A stretch of DNA of 64,000 bases from Gilliamella sp. WF3-4 (lineage in GTDB: Bacteria > Pseudomonadota > Gammaproteobacteria > Enterobacterales > Orbaceae): NCBI RefSeq assembly GCF_001690275.1, contig NZ_LZGW01000003.1:1-64000 (forward strand), written 5' to 3'. Below, piece by piece: positions 28,229 through 37,094 of this stretch. Under the pieces are notes generated by a model. It saw only the letters and a program-made list of their open reading frames with translations, had not been told where the DNA came from and did not search any database. Made by a program: the position numbers and the translations under genes. Each line of letters starts with the position of its first letter. Position 1 is the stretch's first letter.

Positions 28229-28255
28229 TAAAAAAGCTCACATTTGCGAGCTTTA
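28229..28255 (-). terminator. Terminator of the toxin-antitoxin operon
   Basis: On the - strand AAAGCTC, an 8-nt loop and GAGCTTT are followed by TTTA, 46 nt after the antitoxin stop. A modest but well-placed intrinsic terminator. Confidence 0.6.
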
Positions 28256-28300
28256 GGTTTGATTTTATTTTGTATATCTACATTAGATTTTCATATTCAA

Positions 28301-28603
28301 TTAACAACAATCGGTGTGTTTTTGTGATGAAAACTGCATTTGCAAACCTAATGCTTGAACAATTTTAAAGATTGTATTAAAAGTAGGATTCCCCTCACCT
28401 GATAACGCTTTATAAATACCCTCACGACTTATACCTGTCTCTCGTGAAAGTTGGCTGATGTTTTTAGCTCTAGCTATATCACCAAGCGCAATAAATAAAA
28501 ACTTAGGATCGCCTTCTTCTATTGCAGCATTTAAATATTCTTGCATTTCTTCATCAGTGTTTAAAAAATCAACCACATCAAAATTTTTTAGCTTTGTAGT
28601 CAT
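28301..28603 (-). CDS. Antitoxin of a HigA/XRE type addiction module
   Basis: 100 aa from the ATG at 28603 (MTTKLKNFDVVDFL). A Met at 28615 overlaps the toxin end and is less likely. The N-terminal half has FLNTDEEMQEYLNAAIEEGD, and an HTH follows at ISQLSRETGISREGIYKALS with GNPTFNTIFKIVQALGLQ. This is the layout of the putative addiction module antidote family paired with RelE-like toxins. It neutralises the toxin encoded just upstream and probably represses the operon promoter. Confidence 0.88.
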   Translation of the reverse strand: MTTKLKNFDVVDFLNTDEEMQEYLNAAIEEGDPKFLFIALGDIARAKNISQLSRETGISREGIYKALSGEGNPTFNTIFKIVQALGLQMQFSSQKHTDCC

Positions 28604-28605
28604 AA

Positions 28606-28899
28606 TTAGCCCCATTTATTTGCTAGTTCTTTAGCAATTTTAATATCTGCCTGCTGTGTATCTTTGTCACCGCCACACAATAAAATAACAATCTCATTAT
28701 TGCGATTAATAAAATAAACTCTATACCCTTTTCCGCAATGAATCCGCATTTCTGATACACCACCTCCTACAGGCTTAACATCACCAAAGTTACCTTCTTG
28801 TATACGACGAATTCGAACTTTAATTTTAGCTGCTGCAATTTTATTTTTTAGCGACTTCAACCATTTTTCCATCTCTGGTGTATAACTTACAGTAATCAT
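28606..28899 (-). CDS. RelE/HigB-type addiction module toxin
   Basis: 97 aa. It begins YTPEMEKWLKSLKNKIAAAK, carries IRRIQEGNFGDVKPVGGGVS, then EMRIHCGKGYRVYFINRNNE and LLCGGDKDTQQADIKIAKEL. This is the killer-protein family of RelE-superfamily mRNA interferases. AGGAATAAAGC precedes the ATG, and a near-consensus promoter lies 30 nt upstream. Toxin first, antitoxin second, as in higBA. Confidence 0.9.
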   Translation of the reverse strand: MITVSYTPEMEKWLKSLKNKIAAAKIKVRIRRIQEGNFGDVKPVGGGVSEMRIHCGKGYRVYFINRNNEIVILLCGGDKDTQQADIKIAKELANKWG

Positions 28900-28926
28900 G
28901 CTTTATTCCTGTTTTAATTTAAAACT

Positions 28927-28954
28927 ATTATATCTCACACTGCTAAACTGTCAA
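28927..28954 (-). promoter_or_regulatory. Sigma-70 promoter of the toxin-antitoxin operon
   Basis: TTGACA (28949-28954) and TATAAT (28927-28932) are both perfect on the - strand with a 16-bp spacer, placed 28 nt before the toxin start. This is the best-matching promoter in the accessory region. Confidence 0.8.
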
Positions 28955-29035
28955 CTTTGGTTATCAATTCTTTTTATTTATATTTTTGCTAGAACTTATA
29001 TAATGATTATATTGAGATTAGTCATAAGAATCATA

Positions 29036-29284
29036 ATGAATAAAACAATCAATATTGAAACAGATGTACCAAGCGAAGTTGTTAACATGGTTTTTGATAA
29101 TAATTATTCTCCAGTTCAAGCATGGCGTGAGTATTTGAAATTATCCCAAGTTGAAGTTGCAAATAAAATAGGTATTAGCCAATCGGCGTATTCTCAATAT
29201 GAAAAAAGCCAAAAGTTAAGAAAAGTAACACGGATTAAAATTACCGAAGCACTACAAATCAAGCTTGAACAGTTAGATTTTTAA
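29036..29284 (+). CDS. XRE-family transcriptional regulator (lone antitoxin-like)
   Basis: 82 aa from the ATG at 29036; the longer frame from 28898 only adds untranslated leader. HTH at about residues 31-55: YLKLSQVEVANKIGISQSAY and SQYEKSQKLRKVTRIKITEA. It is divergent from the toxin-antitoxin pair and has its own TATAAT 32 bp upstream. It resembles HigA- or RelB-associated Cro/C1-type antitoxins; no toxin partner of its own is seen, so it may regulate its neighbours. Confidence 0.82.
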   Translation: MNKTINIETDVPSEVVNMVFDNNYSPVQAWREYLKLSQVEVANKIGISQSAYSQYEKSQKLRKVTRIKITEALQIKLEQLDF

Positions 29285-29285
29285 T

Positions 29286-29309
29286 AAAAAACCCGCCGAA
29301 ACGGGTTAT
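29286..29309 (-). terminator. GC-rich hairpin after the XRE gene
   Basis: AACCCG and CGGGTT pair around a short loop just past the XRE stop. The T run (GGGTTTTTTATT) is on the - strand, so it best fits transcripts arriving from the right. It may act in both directions. Confidence 0.5.
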
Positions 29310-29452
29310 GATCTAATAATATTTGATCTAAAGTTAACTTATTAATAAGTAACAATTTTAAATTTAAAATACTTACCCAGTTATAATAAAATTATTATTA
29401 ATCATCGCATTAAAAACTAGAGCTGCATTTGATTGATCAATAGTTTTTCACG

Positions 29453-29476
29453 ATAAAAACCACCCACAGGTGGTTT
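29453..29476 (-). terminator. Terminator of the 37-codon ORF
   Basis: On the - strand AAACCACC, TGTG, GGTGGTTT, then TTA: an 8-bp perfect stem 15 nt after the small ORF's stop. Confidence 0.7.
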
Positions 29477-29490
29477 GCATCTAGAACACA

Positions 29491-29604
29491 TTAACGGTTT
29501 GGACGAGAACGGAAGTGTGAACAAACATACTCCCAACCACCATTACGAAAGCGGTAATATGCATTAACAAACACATCCTTAATTGAATCTATTGGATATT
29601 TCAT
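29491..29604 (-). CDS. 37-aa small protein
   Basis: A short ORF starting MKYPIDSIKDVFVNAYYRFR and ending SHFRSRPNR. A strong AGGAGG lies seven bases before the ATG, and a clean terminator follows the stop, so real expression is likely. It is basic and aromatic-rich, with no signal peptide or membrane segment. I do not recognise it. It lies downstream of the unknown gene at 29771 in the same direction. Confidence 0.6.
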   Translation of the reverse strand: MKYPIDSIKDVFVNAYYRFRNGGWEYVCSHFRSRPNR

Positions 29605-29727
29605 CCTCAATCCTCCTAAATGACGCTAGTTAACTAACACTTGCCAATTCAGGGAAAGTAGGATACTATGAATTGTCCATTCGTAGAGATCTTACTTCTA
29701 TATAGCGGTTAGCGTCTCTATATATTA

Positions 29728-29774
29728 GGCATGTTATAACATGCCGACCCTTAAGGCTCATTATTGAGCCTTAA
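29728..29774. repeat. Two adjacent perfect palindromes
   Basis: GGCATGTTATAACATGCC (29728-29745) is a perfect 18-bp palindrome. TTAAGGCTCA-TTAT-TGAGCCTTAA (29751-29774) is a perfect 10-bp inverted repeat whose right arm contains the stop codon of the gene at 29771. They could be a terminator pair without T run, or protein-binding sites. Confidence 0.7.
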
Positions 29775-30265
29775 CTCTTTATAACAGCGTAAGATTTAAT
29801 AATTCTCGAAATTTTGTCCGCCTCTTCCTCTGTTAAATCTAATGGTAAATTACTAATATTTAAAATTAACCCTTCTCTAATTGGAATTGGCAAAACAAAT
29901 GTTTTTGTCGATTCAGGTACTGCTTTTTCGACCGTTTCGCTTATAGGTTTTCTTACTGCTTTTATACCGCCTCTAACAACATGTACTTTGTCACCATTTA
30001 AGTATTGAATAAAATACTTTAAGCCGCTATTCATTCTACCAACATATGTTTTTTTCGCTTTTTCACTAATATTAGATTCAGCATATTCACGAGCAACTAT
30101 CTTTTCAAAATCAACATTTCTTATATCAGTTGAAAGCGCTAAACCACTATCAGTATTACTGAGTAATCTTTTAGCGGTCAAAGTTATATTTCTTGAAGTC
30201 TCTGGATTGATATATTTATCTAACTCATCTAAAAACACAAGAAAATTACGTATTGAATAATCCAT
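29771..30265 (-). CDS. Hypothetical protein with a conserved C-terminal LTEEEADKI segment
   Basis: 164 aa from the ATG at 30265 (MDYSIRNFLVFLDELDKYIN), which has GAGG five bases upstream. A longer frame to 30355 reads leader DNA. The middle has VGRMNSGLKYFIQYLNGD, like the helical SAM-like part of some recombinases, and the end LPIPIREGLILNISNLPLDL TEEEADKISRI is a segment I associate with uncharacterised phage or plasmid-linked proteins. Function unknown. It lies between the IS-derived chimera and the toxin-antitoxin island. Confidence 0.6.
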   Translation of the reverse strand: MDYSIRNFLVFLDELDKYINPETSRNITLTAKRLLSNTDSGLALSTDIRNVDFEKIVAREYAESNISEKAKKTYVGRMNSGLKYFIQYLNGDKVHVVRGGIKAVRKPISETVEKAVPESTKTFVLPIPIREGLILNISNLPLDLTEEEADKISRIIKSYAVIKS

Positions 30266-30295
30266 AAAAACCTCATAGAAAAATTTATTTGGTGC

Positions 30296-30324
30296 ATTAT
30301 TGATCGATATGTCTTTCGTGTCAA
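30296..30324 (-). promoter_or_regulatory. Putative promoter for the gene at 29771
   Basis: TTGACA (30319-30324) and AATAAT (30296-30301) are spaced by 17 bp on the - strand, 31 nt before the chosen start. A perfect -35 with an imperfect -10. Confidence 0.55.
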
Positions 30325-30456
30325 CAATGAAGACACAAAAATGATCAAGAACCAAATTAAATTGATTTTATAATTAATTTCGTGTCTCATTAAATAATGA
30401 TTTATAAATCTTGAATCATGAATAAATCCATTATTAATATAATAAATCTCAATTTC

Positions 30457-30957
30457 TTAATTAAGAATGCAATTTCCATTGAATAGTCTTAGCACGTCAG
30501 GTACTACCTTATATAATGAAAATATTAATAAAGAAAAGACAAGACAAGACAAGACAAGTAAAACGACAAGAAATATAATAATTAAAAATACGAAGACTCC
30601 ACAACCTCTTATTTTTGTTCCATTGTTGATCAACTTAAAAAGTAAAGCTAACGAAGGAATATACCCTACTATAAAAGATATAGTCTGAATAATATTATTA
30701 AAGAGACTGTCTTTTAAACCATCTTGCTTAAGCAAAAAAACAAAGCTGCAGACGTCGTTAATGTAAAAAACTACACAAGCATTTATATCCCTAACATACG
30801 TCAATAATACAGTGAAAACTGTGTCTTCATTAAATTCTGATTTATTAACACTTTTAGGCTCTGAGCTAACTTTTTCAGTGTAAAGTTTCGAGTTCGAAGA
30901 GATATTGTAACTATCCCCTAAAATAGCTACAATTTGATGTTGAGTCATTTTTTTCAT
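30457..30957 (-). CDS. Chimeric ORF: IS3 OrfA start fused to a membrane protein
   Basis: 166 codons. The first 13 residues (MKKMTQHQIVAIL) are the OrfA start inside the mini-IS at 30907. Translation then crosses the right inverted repeat (GDSY) into a foreign protein with two hydrophobic stretches (IIQTISFIVGYIPSLALLF, and a long VFVFLIIIFLVVLLVLSCLV). The membrane part is probably the end of an immunity or unknown membrane protein whose own start was lost. Expression would depend on the IS leader. Confidence 0.55.
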   Translation of the reverse strand: MKKMTQHQIVAILGDSYNISSNSKLYTEKVSSEPKSVNKSEFNEDTVFTVLLTYVRDINACVVFYINDVCSFVFLLKQDGLKDSLFNNIIQTISFIVGYIPSLALLFKLINNGTKIRGCGVFVFLIIIFLVVLLVLSCLVFSLLIFSLYKVVPDVLRLFNGNCILN

Positions 30958-31029
30958 AATTGAATCCTCTTTTACTTTTGTTATAGAGAATTTTTTACTT
31001 TTTGCTGTACTATTTTAGGGGGTAGTTAC
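30907..31029 (-). mobile_element. 123-bp MITE-like derivative of the IS3-family element
   Basis: The terminal repeats GTAACTACCCCCTAAAATAG and GTAACTATCCCCTAAAATAG are inverted at the two ends. Inside is only the IS leader with its ribosome site and the first OrfA codons. No target duplication is visible. It was formed by internal deletion or by recombination between two copies. Confidence 0.75.
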
Positions 31030-31440
31030 ACGCTGTCTAGCTGATGTTTTTCGATACGTTGGCCAAGGGCGTCGTAGACGTAGCCGTAACGCTGGCTGCG
31101 GTCTGTTTGTTCGATGCGTACTTCGCTCAGACGGTGTTTGGCGCCGTAGTGGTAGTGCTGGGTTGCGTCGATGGTCTGTTCTGTTTGGGTTCGGTCGTAC
31201 TGGCCGTAGCTGTATTGGTTTCCTCTGAAATTCAGGAGCTGGTTACAGCGGATCAGATTGTGGTTGCTGTATTCTTCTCTGTATTTGCGATCCAATATGT
31301 TTGCGGTGACATCATATTGCAGGGTTTCCCGTATCTTTGATTGCGACAGCCTACAATTTTTCCGGTGCGATCATAATAGTAATCGGTCTGCCCGTGTCTG
31401 CTGTGTTTTTTGCTCATCAGTCGGTTGAGGTTGTTACATT
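31030..31440 (-). pseudogene. Rhs core fragment, right-most of the array
   Basis: The frame 31030-31295 carries NHNLIRCNQLLNFRGNQYSY, GAKHRLSEVRIEQTDRSQRY and VYDALGQRIEKHQLD. Upstream frames (31296-31440) hold earlier core strings (YYYDRTGKIVGC). The 3' side is cut by the mini-IS. This is the most 5' core piece seen; no PAAR, N-terminal or full YD-repeat domain is present anywhere in the window. Confidence 0.75.
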
Positions 31441-31498
31441 AAGAATTATGCTAATCATTAGAGTTTGAGCTAGTACATACAATTATCTTATTGGAACA

Positions 31499-31840
31499 TT
31501 ATCTTTTAGTTTTTCGAATTTTAGCTAAACCTTTTTCTAAGCGACTTATATTTTTATACTTATCGGGAACTGTACTTTTAGCGAGATATTTATACCATTC
31601 ATCTACTGTAGTTTTGAATAATTCTAAGCTTTCTTGAGTAACGTTTGACATTTTAATAACAGTATCAGTTTTTAATTTTCCTGTATCATCAAAAGGTTCA
31701 AGACCAATTAATAATTCATTATTTTTTAAAAAGTTTAATAAGGCTGTTGAACTTTGAATAATATCCTCTTGCCATTGCTTACTTTTATTTCTCGTAAGTA
31801 ATAATGGAATATTATGTAAGGTAAAATCAATTTTGCTCAT
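31499..31840 (-). CDS. Immunity protein of the LHNIPMLL family
   Basis: 113 aa, paralogous to 13462-13806 (shared LHNIP.LL..NKSK, EPFD..GKLKTD and NISRLEKGLAKIR). Its ATG overlaps the end of a restriction-endonuclease-like toxin tail whose stop is at 31840. Intact, soluble. Confidence 0.7.
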   Translation of the reverse strand: MSKIDFTLHNIPLLLTRNKSKQWQEDIIQSSTALLNFLKNNELLIGLEPFDDTGKLKTDTVIKMSNVTQESLELFKTTVDEWYKYLAKSTVPDKYKNISRLEKGLAKIRKTKR

Positions 31841-31930
31841 TACTTTACTCCAATAACAGTTGATACATCATCTAATTGTGTTAATTGATTGGTATTTTTA
31901 TTTTTCACAAAATCACCCCAGCTTCGCCGA
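31840..31930 (-). pseudogene. Toxin C-terminus, paralogue of the tail at 13799
   Basis: Only VKNKNTNQLTQLDDVSTVIG VK and its stop remain, aligning with YVKNKNTNELIEIESISKVI at 13799-13870. The rest of the toxin is gone and IS3 sequence follows on the right. Confidence 0.6.
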
Positions 31931-31959
31931 TCTTGAATAGGTTACACTAATTCATACAA

Positions 31960-32640
31960 CTTGGAATGGCAACACCTATTCAAACAACAAAATTGCGGTT
32001 TGATGTATTTGGTAACGTTTAACTGTGCACTTAGATGTCAATGATAGTGACTTCATTACCCGAACAATGTGACAACGCGAAACGCAGATGGCTAATTGTT
32101 CTAAGGCAAAATGAATTCACCTAGAGCTATAAGATTGACAGCTACAATTGTAGGCCGTCAATATTTCTTCTGCATAATATGAGGTAGGTTTATATTTTGT
32201 AGCTTTGCACTGATATTAGGCATGATGCCTTGATATTCCTAAGTAGCGACATAATGCCACAATAGGATAACGATGTTGATTATTTTTTAGAATTTTGATT
32301 TTCGCGCTATTGTTAGTGCAGCCTGCTTTAGGATTTCTTTTTCCATACGTAGCTGTTTAAGCTTTTTGTGTAAGGCCATTAATTCATTTTGTTTTGGAGT
32401 GCGATTACCCTTAGAGCTAAATGAGTTACTTTTACTAGATTGATTTATCTAGCGTTCTAAAGCAAATGGTGTGAGATCCTATTTTTTGACCAAATCATTG
32501 CGTGATTTCCCCTTGCAGATAACGTTTCACTATTCGCGATTTGAAATCAGCGCTGAAAGTTTGTCTTGGGCGTTTTTGTTGATTCATATACTTTGCCTTT
32601 TTTGGAGTTAAATTTATCTTGCCCCTTAAAAAAGTTATTT
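31960..32640 (-). mobile_element. Second IS3-family element, degenerate (orfA and part of orfB)
   Basis: On the - strand orfA begins at about 32585 (MNQQKRPRQTFSADFKSRIV, then KRYLQGEIT). After frameshifts it reads TPKQNELMALHKKLKQLRME and KEILKQAALTIARK. An orfB start (NQHRYPIVALCRYLGISRH, later SYYAEEILTAY) runs to about 31975. Several stops; the DDE catalytic part is missing. Sequence differs from the IS407-like copies, so it is a separate IS. It marks the right border of the array. Confidence 0.75.
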
Positions 32641-32709
32641 GAATGAGCATAGCCTATCCAATATCAATTATTTTCAATAACACTTAATTTATCCGATAAG
32701 ATCCTTATC

Positions 32710-32738
32710 TTGCATCATGCTGGGCATAGTTATATTAT
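32710..32738 (+). promoter_or_regulatory. Putative pgi promoter
   Basis: TTGCAT (32710-32715), a 17-bp spacer and TATTAT (32733-32738) lie 34 nt before the pgi start. Confidence 0.55.
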
Positions 32739-32771
32739 GGATGTAGAGTCATATTATTTAAGGAATAAGTT

Positions 32772-34421
32772 ATGTTAAAGTCAATTGATCCAACTACGAC
32801 CCATTCTTGGAAATCTCTTCAAGCTAGCTATGAAAAACATCACAGCAAAACAATTGCGCAAATATTAAAAGAGGAAGCTAAACGAGTTGAAAATCTCAGT
32901 ATTCCTTTTGAAGATGAGTTTTTGGTTGATTTATCCAAAAATAGGATAACGCAAGAAACGTTAGAACTACTCTATAAATTAGCTGATGAATGCGATCTAG
33001 CTGGTGCAACTAAAGCTATGTATAGTGGTGAAAAAATTAATCGTACAGAGGATCGTGCTGTATTGCATGTCGCACTTCGTAATGTATCAAACACCCCAAT
33101 TTATGTTGATGGTAAGAATGTGATGGATGATGTTAATGCAGTACTGGCAAAGATGGAATCATTCAGTAAAAAAATCATTAGTGGCGAATGGAAAGGTTAT
33201 ACTGGAAAAGCGATCACTGATGTTGTAAATATTGGAATTGGTGGTTCAGATCTGGGTCCTCATATGATTACCGAAGCGTTACGCCCCTATAAAAACCACT
33301 TAAATATGCATTTTGTTTCTAATGTTGATGGTACCCATATTGTTGAAGCGCTTAAAAATTTAAACCCTGAAACCACATTATTTTTAGTAGCATCTAAAAC
33401 TTTCACCACTCAAGAAACCATGACTAATGCTCAAACGGCACGAGCATGGTTACTTGATGCAGCTCAAGATGATAAAGCCGTTGCTTTACATTTTGTTGCG
33501 CTTTCAACTAATGCTAAGGAAGTTGAAAAATTTGGCATCGATACCGCTAATATGTTTGAATTTTGGGATTGGGTGGGCGGACGCTATTCATCATGGTCGG
33601 CTATTGGCTTATCAATTGTATTATCAATTGGATTTGATAATTTTAAACAATTTTTAGCTGGAGGCCATGCTATGGATAAGCATTTCCAAAGTACGCCAAT
33701 CGAGAAAAATATACCTGCATTATTGGCACTAATTGGTATTTGGTACAATAATTTTTGCGGTGCTGAAACTGAAGCAATTTTACCTTATGATCAATATATG
33801 CATCGTTTTGCTGCTTATTTTCAACAAGGGAATATGGAATCAAATGGTAAAAGTGTTGATCGAAATGGTAATAAAACTGCCTATACTACTGGTCCAATTA
33901 TTTGGGGTGAGCCAGGTACGAACGGTCAGCATGCGTTTTATCAATTAATTCATCAAGGGACTAAACTGATTCCTTGTGACTTTATTGCGCCAGCGATTAG
34001 CCATAATCCTATTGGTGATCATCATCCAAAATTATTGTCCAACTTTTTTGCACAAACTGAAGCTTTAGCTTTTGGTAAAACAGCACAGCAGGTTGAGCAA
34101 GAATTTATTGCTTCTGGCAAAAATCTTGATGAAGTGAAATCCGTGGTACCATTTAAAGTGTTTGATGGCAATAAACCTACCAATTCAATTTTAGTCAAAA
34201 AAATTACGCCTTATTCACTTGGTGCATTAGTTGCGATGTATGAGCATAAGATCTTTACCCAAGGTATTATTTTAAATATCTTTAGTTTTGACCAATGGGG
34301 GGTAGAACTTGGTAAGCAATTAGCTGGACGTATCTTACCTGAGCTAGCGGACAATAAACCAGTGAGCTCTCATGATGAGTCGACAAACAACTTAATTAAC
34401 CAATATAAAAAATGGCGTTAA
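32772..34421 (+). CDS. pgi: Glucose-6-phosphate isomerase
   Basis: 549 aa, the usual bacterial Pgi length. It interconverts glucose-6-phosphate and fructose-6-phosphate in glycolysis. The two family signatures are visible: [19 protein letters not shown] in the N-terminal SIS domain and [13 protein letters not shown] at about residue 273; [15 protein letters not shown] and the catalytic-histidine region [13 protein letters not shown] follow. The start ATG has AAGGA seven bases upstream. It converges with crr, sharing a terminator. It is the first core gene right of the Rhs array. Confidence 0.98.
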   Translation: MLKSIDPTTTHSWKSLQASYEKHHSKTIAQILKEEAKRVENLSIPFEDEFLVDLSKNRITQETLELLYKLADECDLAGATKAMYSGEKINRTEDRAVLHVALRNVSNTPIYVDGKNVMDDVNAVLAKMESFSKKIISGEWKGYTGKAITDVVNIGIGGSDLGPHMITEALRPYKNHLNMHFVSNVDGTHIVEALKNLNPETTLFLVASKTFTTQETMTNAQTARAWLLDAAQDDKAVALHFVALSTNAKEVEKFGIDTANMFEFWDWVGGRYSSWSAIGLSIVLSIGFDNFKQFLAGGHAMDKHFQSTPIEKNIPALLALIGIWYNNFCGAETEAILPYDQYMHRFAAYFQQGNMESNGKSVDRNGNKTAYTTGPIIWGEPGTNGQHAFYQLIHQGTKLIPCDFIAPAISHNPIGDHHPKLLSNFFAQTEALAFGKTAQQVEQEFIASGKNLDEVKSVVPFKVFDGNKPTNSILVKKITPYSLGALVAMYEHKIFTQGIILNIFSFDQWGVELGKQLAGRILPELADNKPVSSHDESTNNLINQYKKWR

Positions 34422-34454
34422 AAAGTCTCAAGAAATAAAGTGCTTGAATATAAA

Positions 34455-34488
34455 GAAAAAACCTTCAGTTTCCACTGAAGGTTTTTTT
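34455..34488. terminator. Bidirectional terminator between pgi and crr
   Basis: An A run, ACCTTCAGT, TTCC, ACTGAAGGT, then a T run: a 9-bp GC-containing stem with T tracts on both strands, between convergent genes. Confidence 0.92.
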
Positions 34489-34502
34489 ATCAATAATGAT
34501 TA

Positions 34503-35006
34503 TTACTTTTTAACTCGCATTATCGGTGTTTGACCCGCTTCAACTGAGCCTGATAACTTAGTTAGTTCGGCAACAGTTTCCATGTTTGAAATAACCACAG
34601 GTGTTAATACTGATTTGGCTTTACTTTCAAGTAGAGGTAGATCAATCTCAATAATTGTATCACCAATTTTAACTTGCTGGCCTTCTTCGGCAACACGAGT
34701 AAAACCTTCACCTTTTAGTTCTACTGTATCAATACCAAAGTGAACGAAAAGCTCAATGCCTTCGTCTGATTCAATAGCAAAAGCATGATTGGTTTCAAAT
34801 ATTTTGCCAATTTTACCATTTAATGGCGCAACAATCTTGTTACCAGAAGGTTTGATTGCAATACCATCACCAACGATTTTTTCAGCAAAAACCACATCTG
34901 GTACATCTTCGATTTTGACAATTTCGCCACTTAAGGGGGCAATAATTTCGATGCCATTTTTATTATCATCGGATACGAATTGTTTAATTTTATCGAATAG
35001 ACCCAT
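34503..35006 (-). CDS. crr: PTS glucose-specific EIIA component
   Basis: 167 aa. EIIA-Glc receives phosphate from HPr and passes it to sugar-specific EIIB. Its phosphorylation state also controls sugar uptake and adenylate cyclase in enterobacteria. The phosphorylated histidine is His89 ([19 protein letters not shown]) and its partner His74 ([11 protein letters not shown]). It lies 9 nt after ptsI as the last gene of ptsH-ptsI-crr. Confidence 0.98.
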   Translation of the reverse strand: MGLFDKIKQFVSDDNKNGIEIIAPLSGEIVKIEDVPDVVFAEKIVGDGIAIKPSGNKIVAPLNGKIGKIFETNHAFAIESDEGIELFVHFGIDTVELKGEGFTRVAEEGQQVKIGDTIIEIDLPLLESKAKSVLTPVVISNMETVAELTKLSGSVEAGQTPIMRVKK

Positions 35007-35015
35007 TATTGTCTC

Positions 35016-36743
35016 CTAACAAATTTGCTTTTCAGCAGTGTAATTTTCAATTAAATCAATAATTTCTTTGGCGGTTGCTTTTTCTAATGCAGTATCAGCA
35101 AATTTTTTCGCCTCTTCATAATTTGTATTACGAATTAATTTTTTAATTTTAGGAATTGATACTGCGCTCATACTAAATTCATCAAGCCCCATACCAAGTA
35201 ATAAAATTGTCGCTCTTTCATCACCAGCAAGTTCGCCACACATACCAGTCCATTTTCCTTCTTTATGAGAAGCATCTATAACATTTTTGATTAGTGTTAG
35301 TACTGAAGGTGAAAATGGATTATAAAGATGAGAAATCAATTCATTACCACGATCAACGGCAAGCGTATATTGTGTTAAGTCATTGGTTCCAATACTAAAG
35401 AAATCGACTTCCTTGGCTAAGTGATGCGCAATTACAGCGGCTGCTGGCGTTTCAATCATTACACCAATTTCAATATTTTTATCAAACGCTTTACCTTCAG
35501 CATTTAATTGTTCCTTAAGGATATTGATTTCAGACTTTAATATGCGGATTTCTTCTACAGAAATAATCATTGGGAACATAATGCGCAATTTACCAAATGC
35601 TGATGCACGTAAAATTGCACGTAATTGTGCATGAAGCACTTCTTTACGATCTAAACAGATACGAATTGCTCGCCAACCTAAGAATGGATTTTCTTCTTTT
35701 GGTAAATGCATATATGGGACATCTTTATCACCACCAATATCCATGGTGCGTACAATCACAGATAAGCCATTGGTTGATTCAGCTACTTCTTTATATGCTT
35801 TAAATTGTTCTTCTTCGTCAGGATACGCTTCACGATCCATAAATAAGAATTCCGTGCGGTATAAACCAACACCTTCATAACCATTACGTTCAGCACCAGC
35901 AATATCCCGTACTGTACCAATATTGCCACAAATTTCTACTTGGTGACCGTCAAGGGTTACAGCGGGTAGATCTTTTAATTTAGCAAGTTCTTCTTTATCA
36001 CTAAGGTATTTAGCTTGAACTTGTTTTAACTTTTCTTGAGTAGTGTGATCTGGGTTGATATAAATAGCATTATTGATCGCATCTAGAATAATGAAATCAC
36101 CTTGTTTGATTGCTTGAGTTGCATTAGATGTGCCAACGATAGCAGGGATTTCTAAAGAACGAGCCATAATTGAGGTATGTGAGGTGCGCCCACCAGCATC
36201 AGTAATAAAACCCAATACCATTTCTAAGTTTAGTTGAGCTGTTTCAGACGGCGTTAAGTCAGTTGCAACTAAAATACATGGCTGGCTAATAGCACTTAAG
36301 TCAACAATTTCAATACCTAAAATATTTTTTAGTAATCGTTTACCGATATCACGAATATCTGCAGCGCGTTCTTTTAGATATTCATCATCTAGATTTTCGA
36401 GCTCTTTAGCTTGAGTTTCAAAAACAGATTGAACAGCAGCATCAGCGCTTGAGTGCTTACTTTGAATACGAGAAATAACTTCTTGTTCAAGATCTTCATC
36501 TTCAAGAAGCATAATATGCCCTTCAAAAATGGCCGCTTTATCTTCTCCTAATGTTGATTTCGCCCGTTCCATGATCGCATGAAGTTGTTTGCTTGATTTT
36601 TCTCGAGCTTCCTTAAAGCGCTCAATCTCAGCGTCAATCTTGTTATCAAGAATTTGTCTATTGCTAATAACAATAGGTTCTTCTTTTAATAATAGCGCTT
36701 TAGCAAAAGCGATACCTGGGGAAACAAGTGTACCTGATACCAT
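35016..36743 (-). CDS. ptsI: PTS enzyme I (phosphoenolpyruvate-protein phosphotransferase)
   Basis: 575 aa, matching the E. coli length. It transfers phosphate from PEP to HPr, the first PTS step. The phospho-histidine motif [20 protein letters not shown] places the active His at residue 189. PEP-binding Arg motifs ([30 protein letters not shown]) and the active Cys in [10 protein letters not shown] are present. Cytoplasmic. Second gene of the pts operon. Confidence 0.98.
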   Translation of the reverse strand: MVSGTLVSPGIAFAKALLLKEEPIVISNRQILDNKIDAEIERFKEAREKSSKQLHAIMERAKSTLGEDKAAIFEGHIMLLEDEDLEQEVISRIQSKHSSADAAVQSVFETQAKELENLDDEYLKERAADIRDIGKRLLKNILGIEIVDLSAISQPCILVATDLTPSETAQLNLEMVLGFITDAGGRTSHTSIMARSLEIPAIVGTSNATQAIKQGDFIILDAINNAIYINPDHTTQEKLKQVQAKYLSDKEELAKLKDLPAVTLDGHQVEICGNIGTVRDIAGAERNGYEGVGLYRTEFLFMDREAYPDEEEQFKAYKEVAESTNGLSVIVRTMDIGGDKDVPYMHLPKEENPFLGWRAIRICLDRKEVLHAQLRAILRASAFGKLRIMFPMIISVEEIRILKSEINILKEQLNAEGKAFDKNIEIGVMIETPAAAVIAHHLAKEVDFFSIGTNDLTQYTLAVDRGNELISHLYNPFSPSVLTLIKNVIDASHKEGKWTGMCGELAGDERATILLLGMGLDEFSMSAVSIPKIKKLIRNTNYEEAKKFADTALEKATAKEIIDLIENYTAEKQIC

Positions 36744-36796
36744 AACATTTAATCCTTATTCAATTTTAAAACCATTCATAGCTAATCGGGAGTTAT

Positions 36797-37054
36797 TTAT
36801 TCCAACTCAGGAATTAATTTTACTAAGTGATCAACAGCTTCTTTTTCGTCTTCGCCTTCAGCTTCAATAGTAATAGTTGTGCCTTGTGATAAAGCTAATG
36901 TTTGTAATTTAAATAGGCTTTTAGCGCTTGCACTTTTGCCATTAGATGTGACCGTGATTTCTGCGTTAAAGTTTTTTGCTTCTTTAACAAATTGTGCAGC
37001 AGGGCGGGTATGAAGACCGTTAGATGCTGTAATGGTTACATCTTGTTTATACAT
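36797..37054 (-). CDS. ptsH: Phosphocarrier protein HPr
   Basis: 85 aa. The phosphorylated His15 is in [14 protein letters not shown], and the conserved Ser46 is in [12 protein letters not shown]. HPr carries phosphate from enzyme I to EIIA domains. GGGAG precedes the start by nine bases. It is the first gene of ptsH-ptsI-crr, with 53 nt to ptsI. Confidence 0.98.
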   Translation of the reverse strand: MYKQDVTITASNGLHTRPAAQFVKEAKNFNAEITVTSNGKSASAKSLFKLQTLALSQGTTITIEAEGEDEKEAVDHLVKLIPELE

Positions 37055-37094
37055 ATTATTTTACTCCCAAAATATTTTCATTCTAGCGACCAAT

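Noticed and set aside
30541-30562. AGACA-rich repeat near the chimeric ORF as a regulatory repeat
   Set aside because: It is a short run of about four AAGAC units within the coding region of the hydrophobic C-terminal part; too short and degenerate to call.
31044-31340. + strand frame of 98 codons
   Set aside because: It is the reverse of Rhs core sequence and has no similarity or ribosome site.
2898-31930. CRISPR array from the many repeated segments
   Set aside because: The repeats are Rhs core codons hundreds of bases long, not short evenly spaced repeats with spacers; no cas gene is present.
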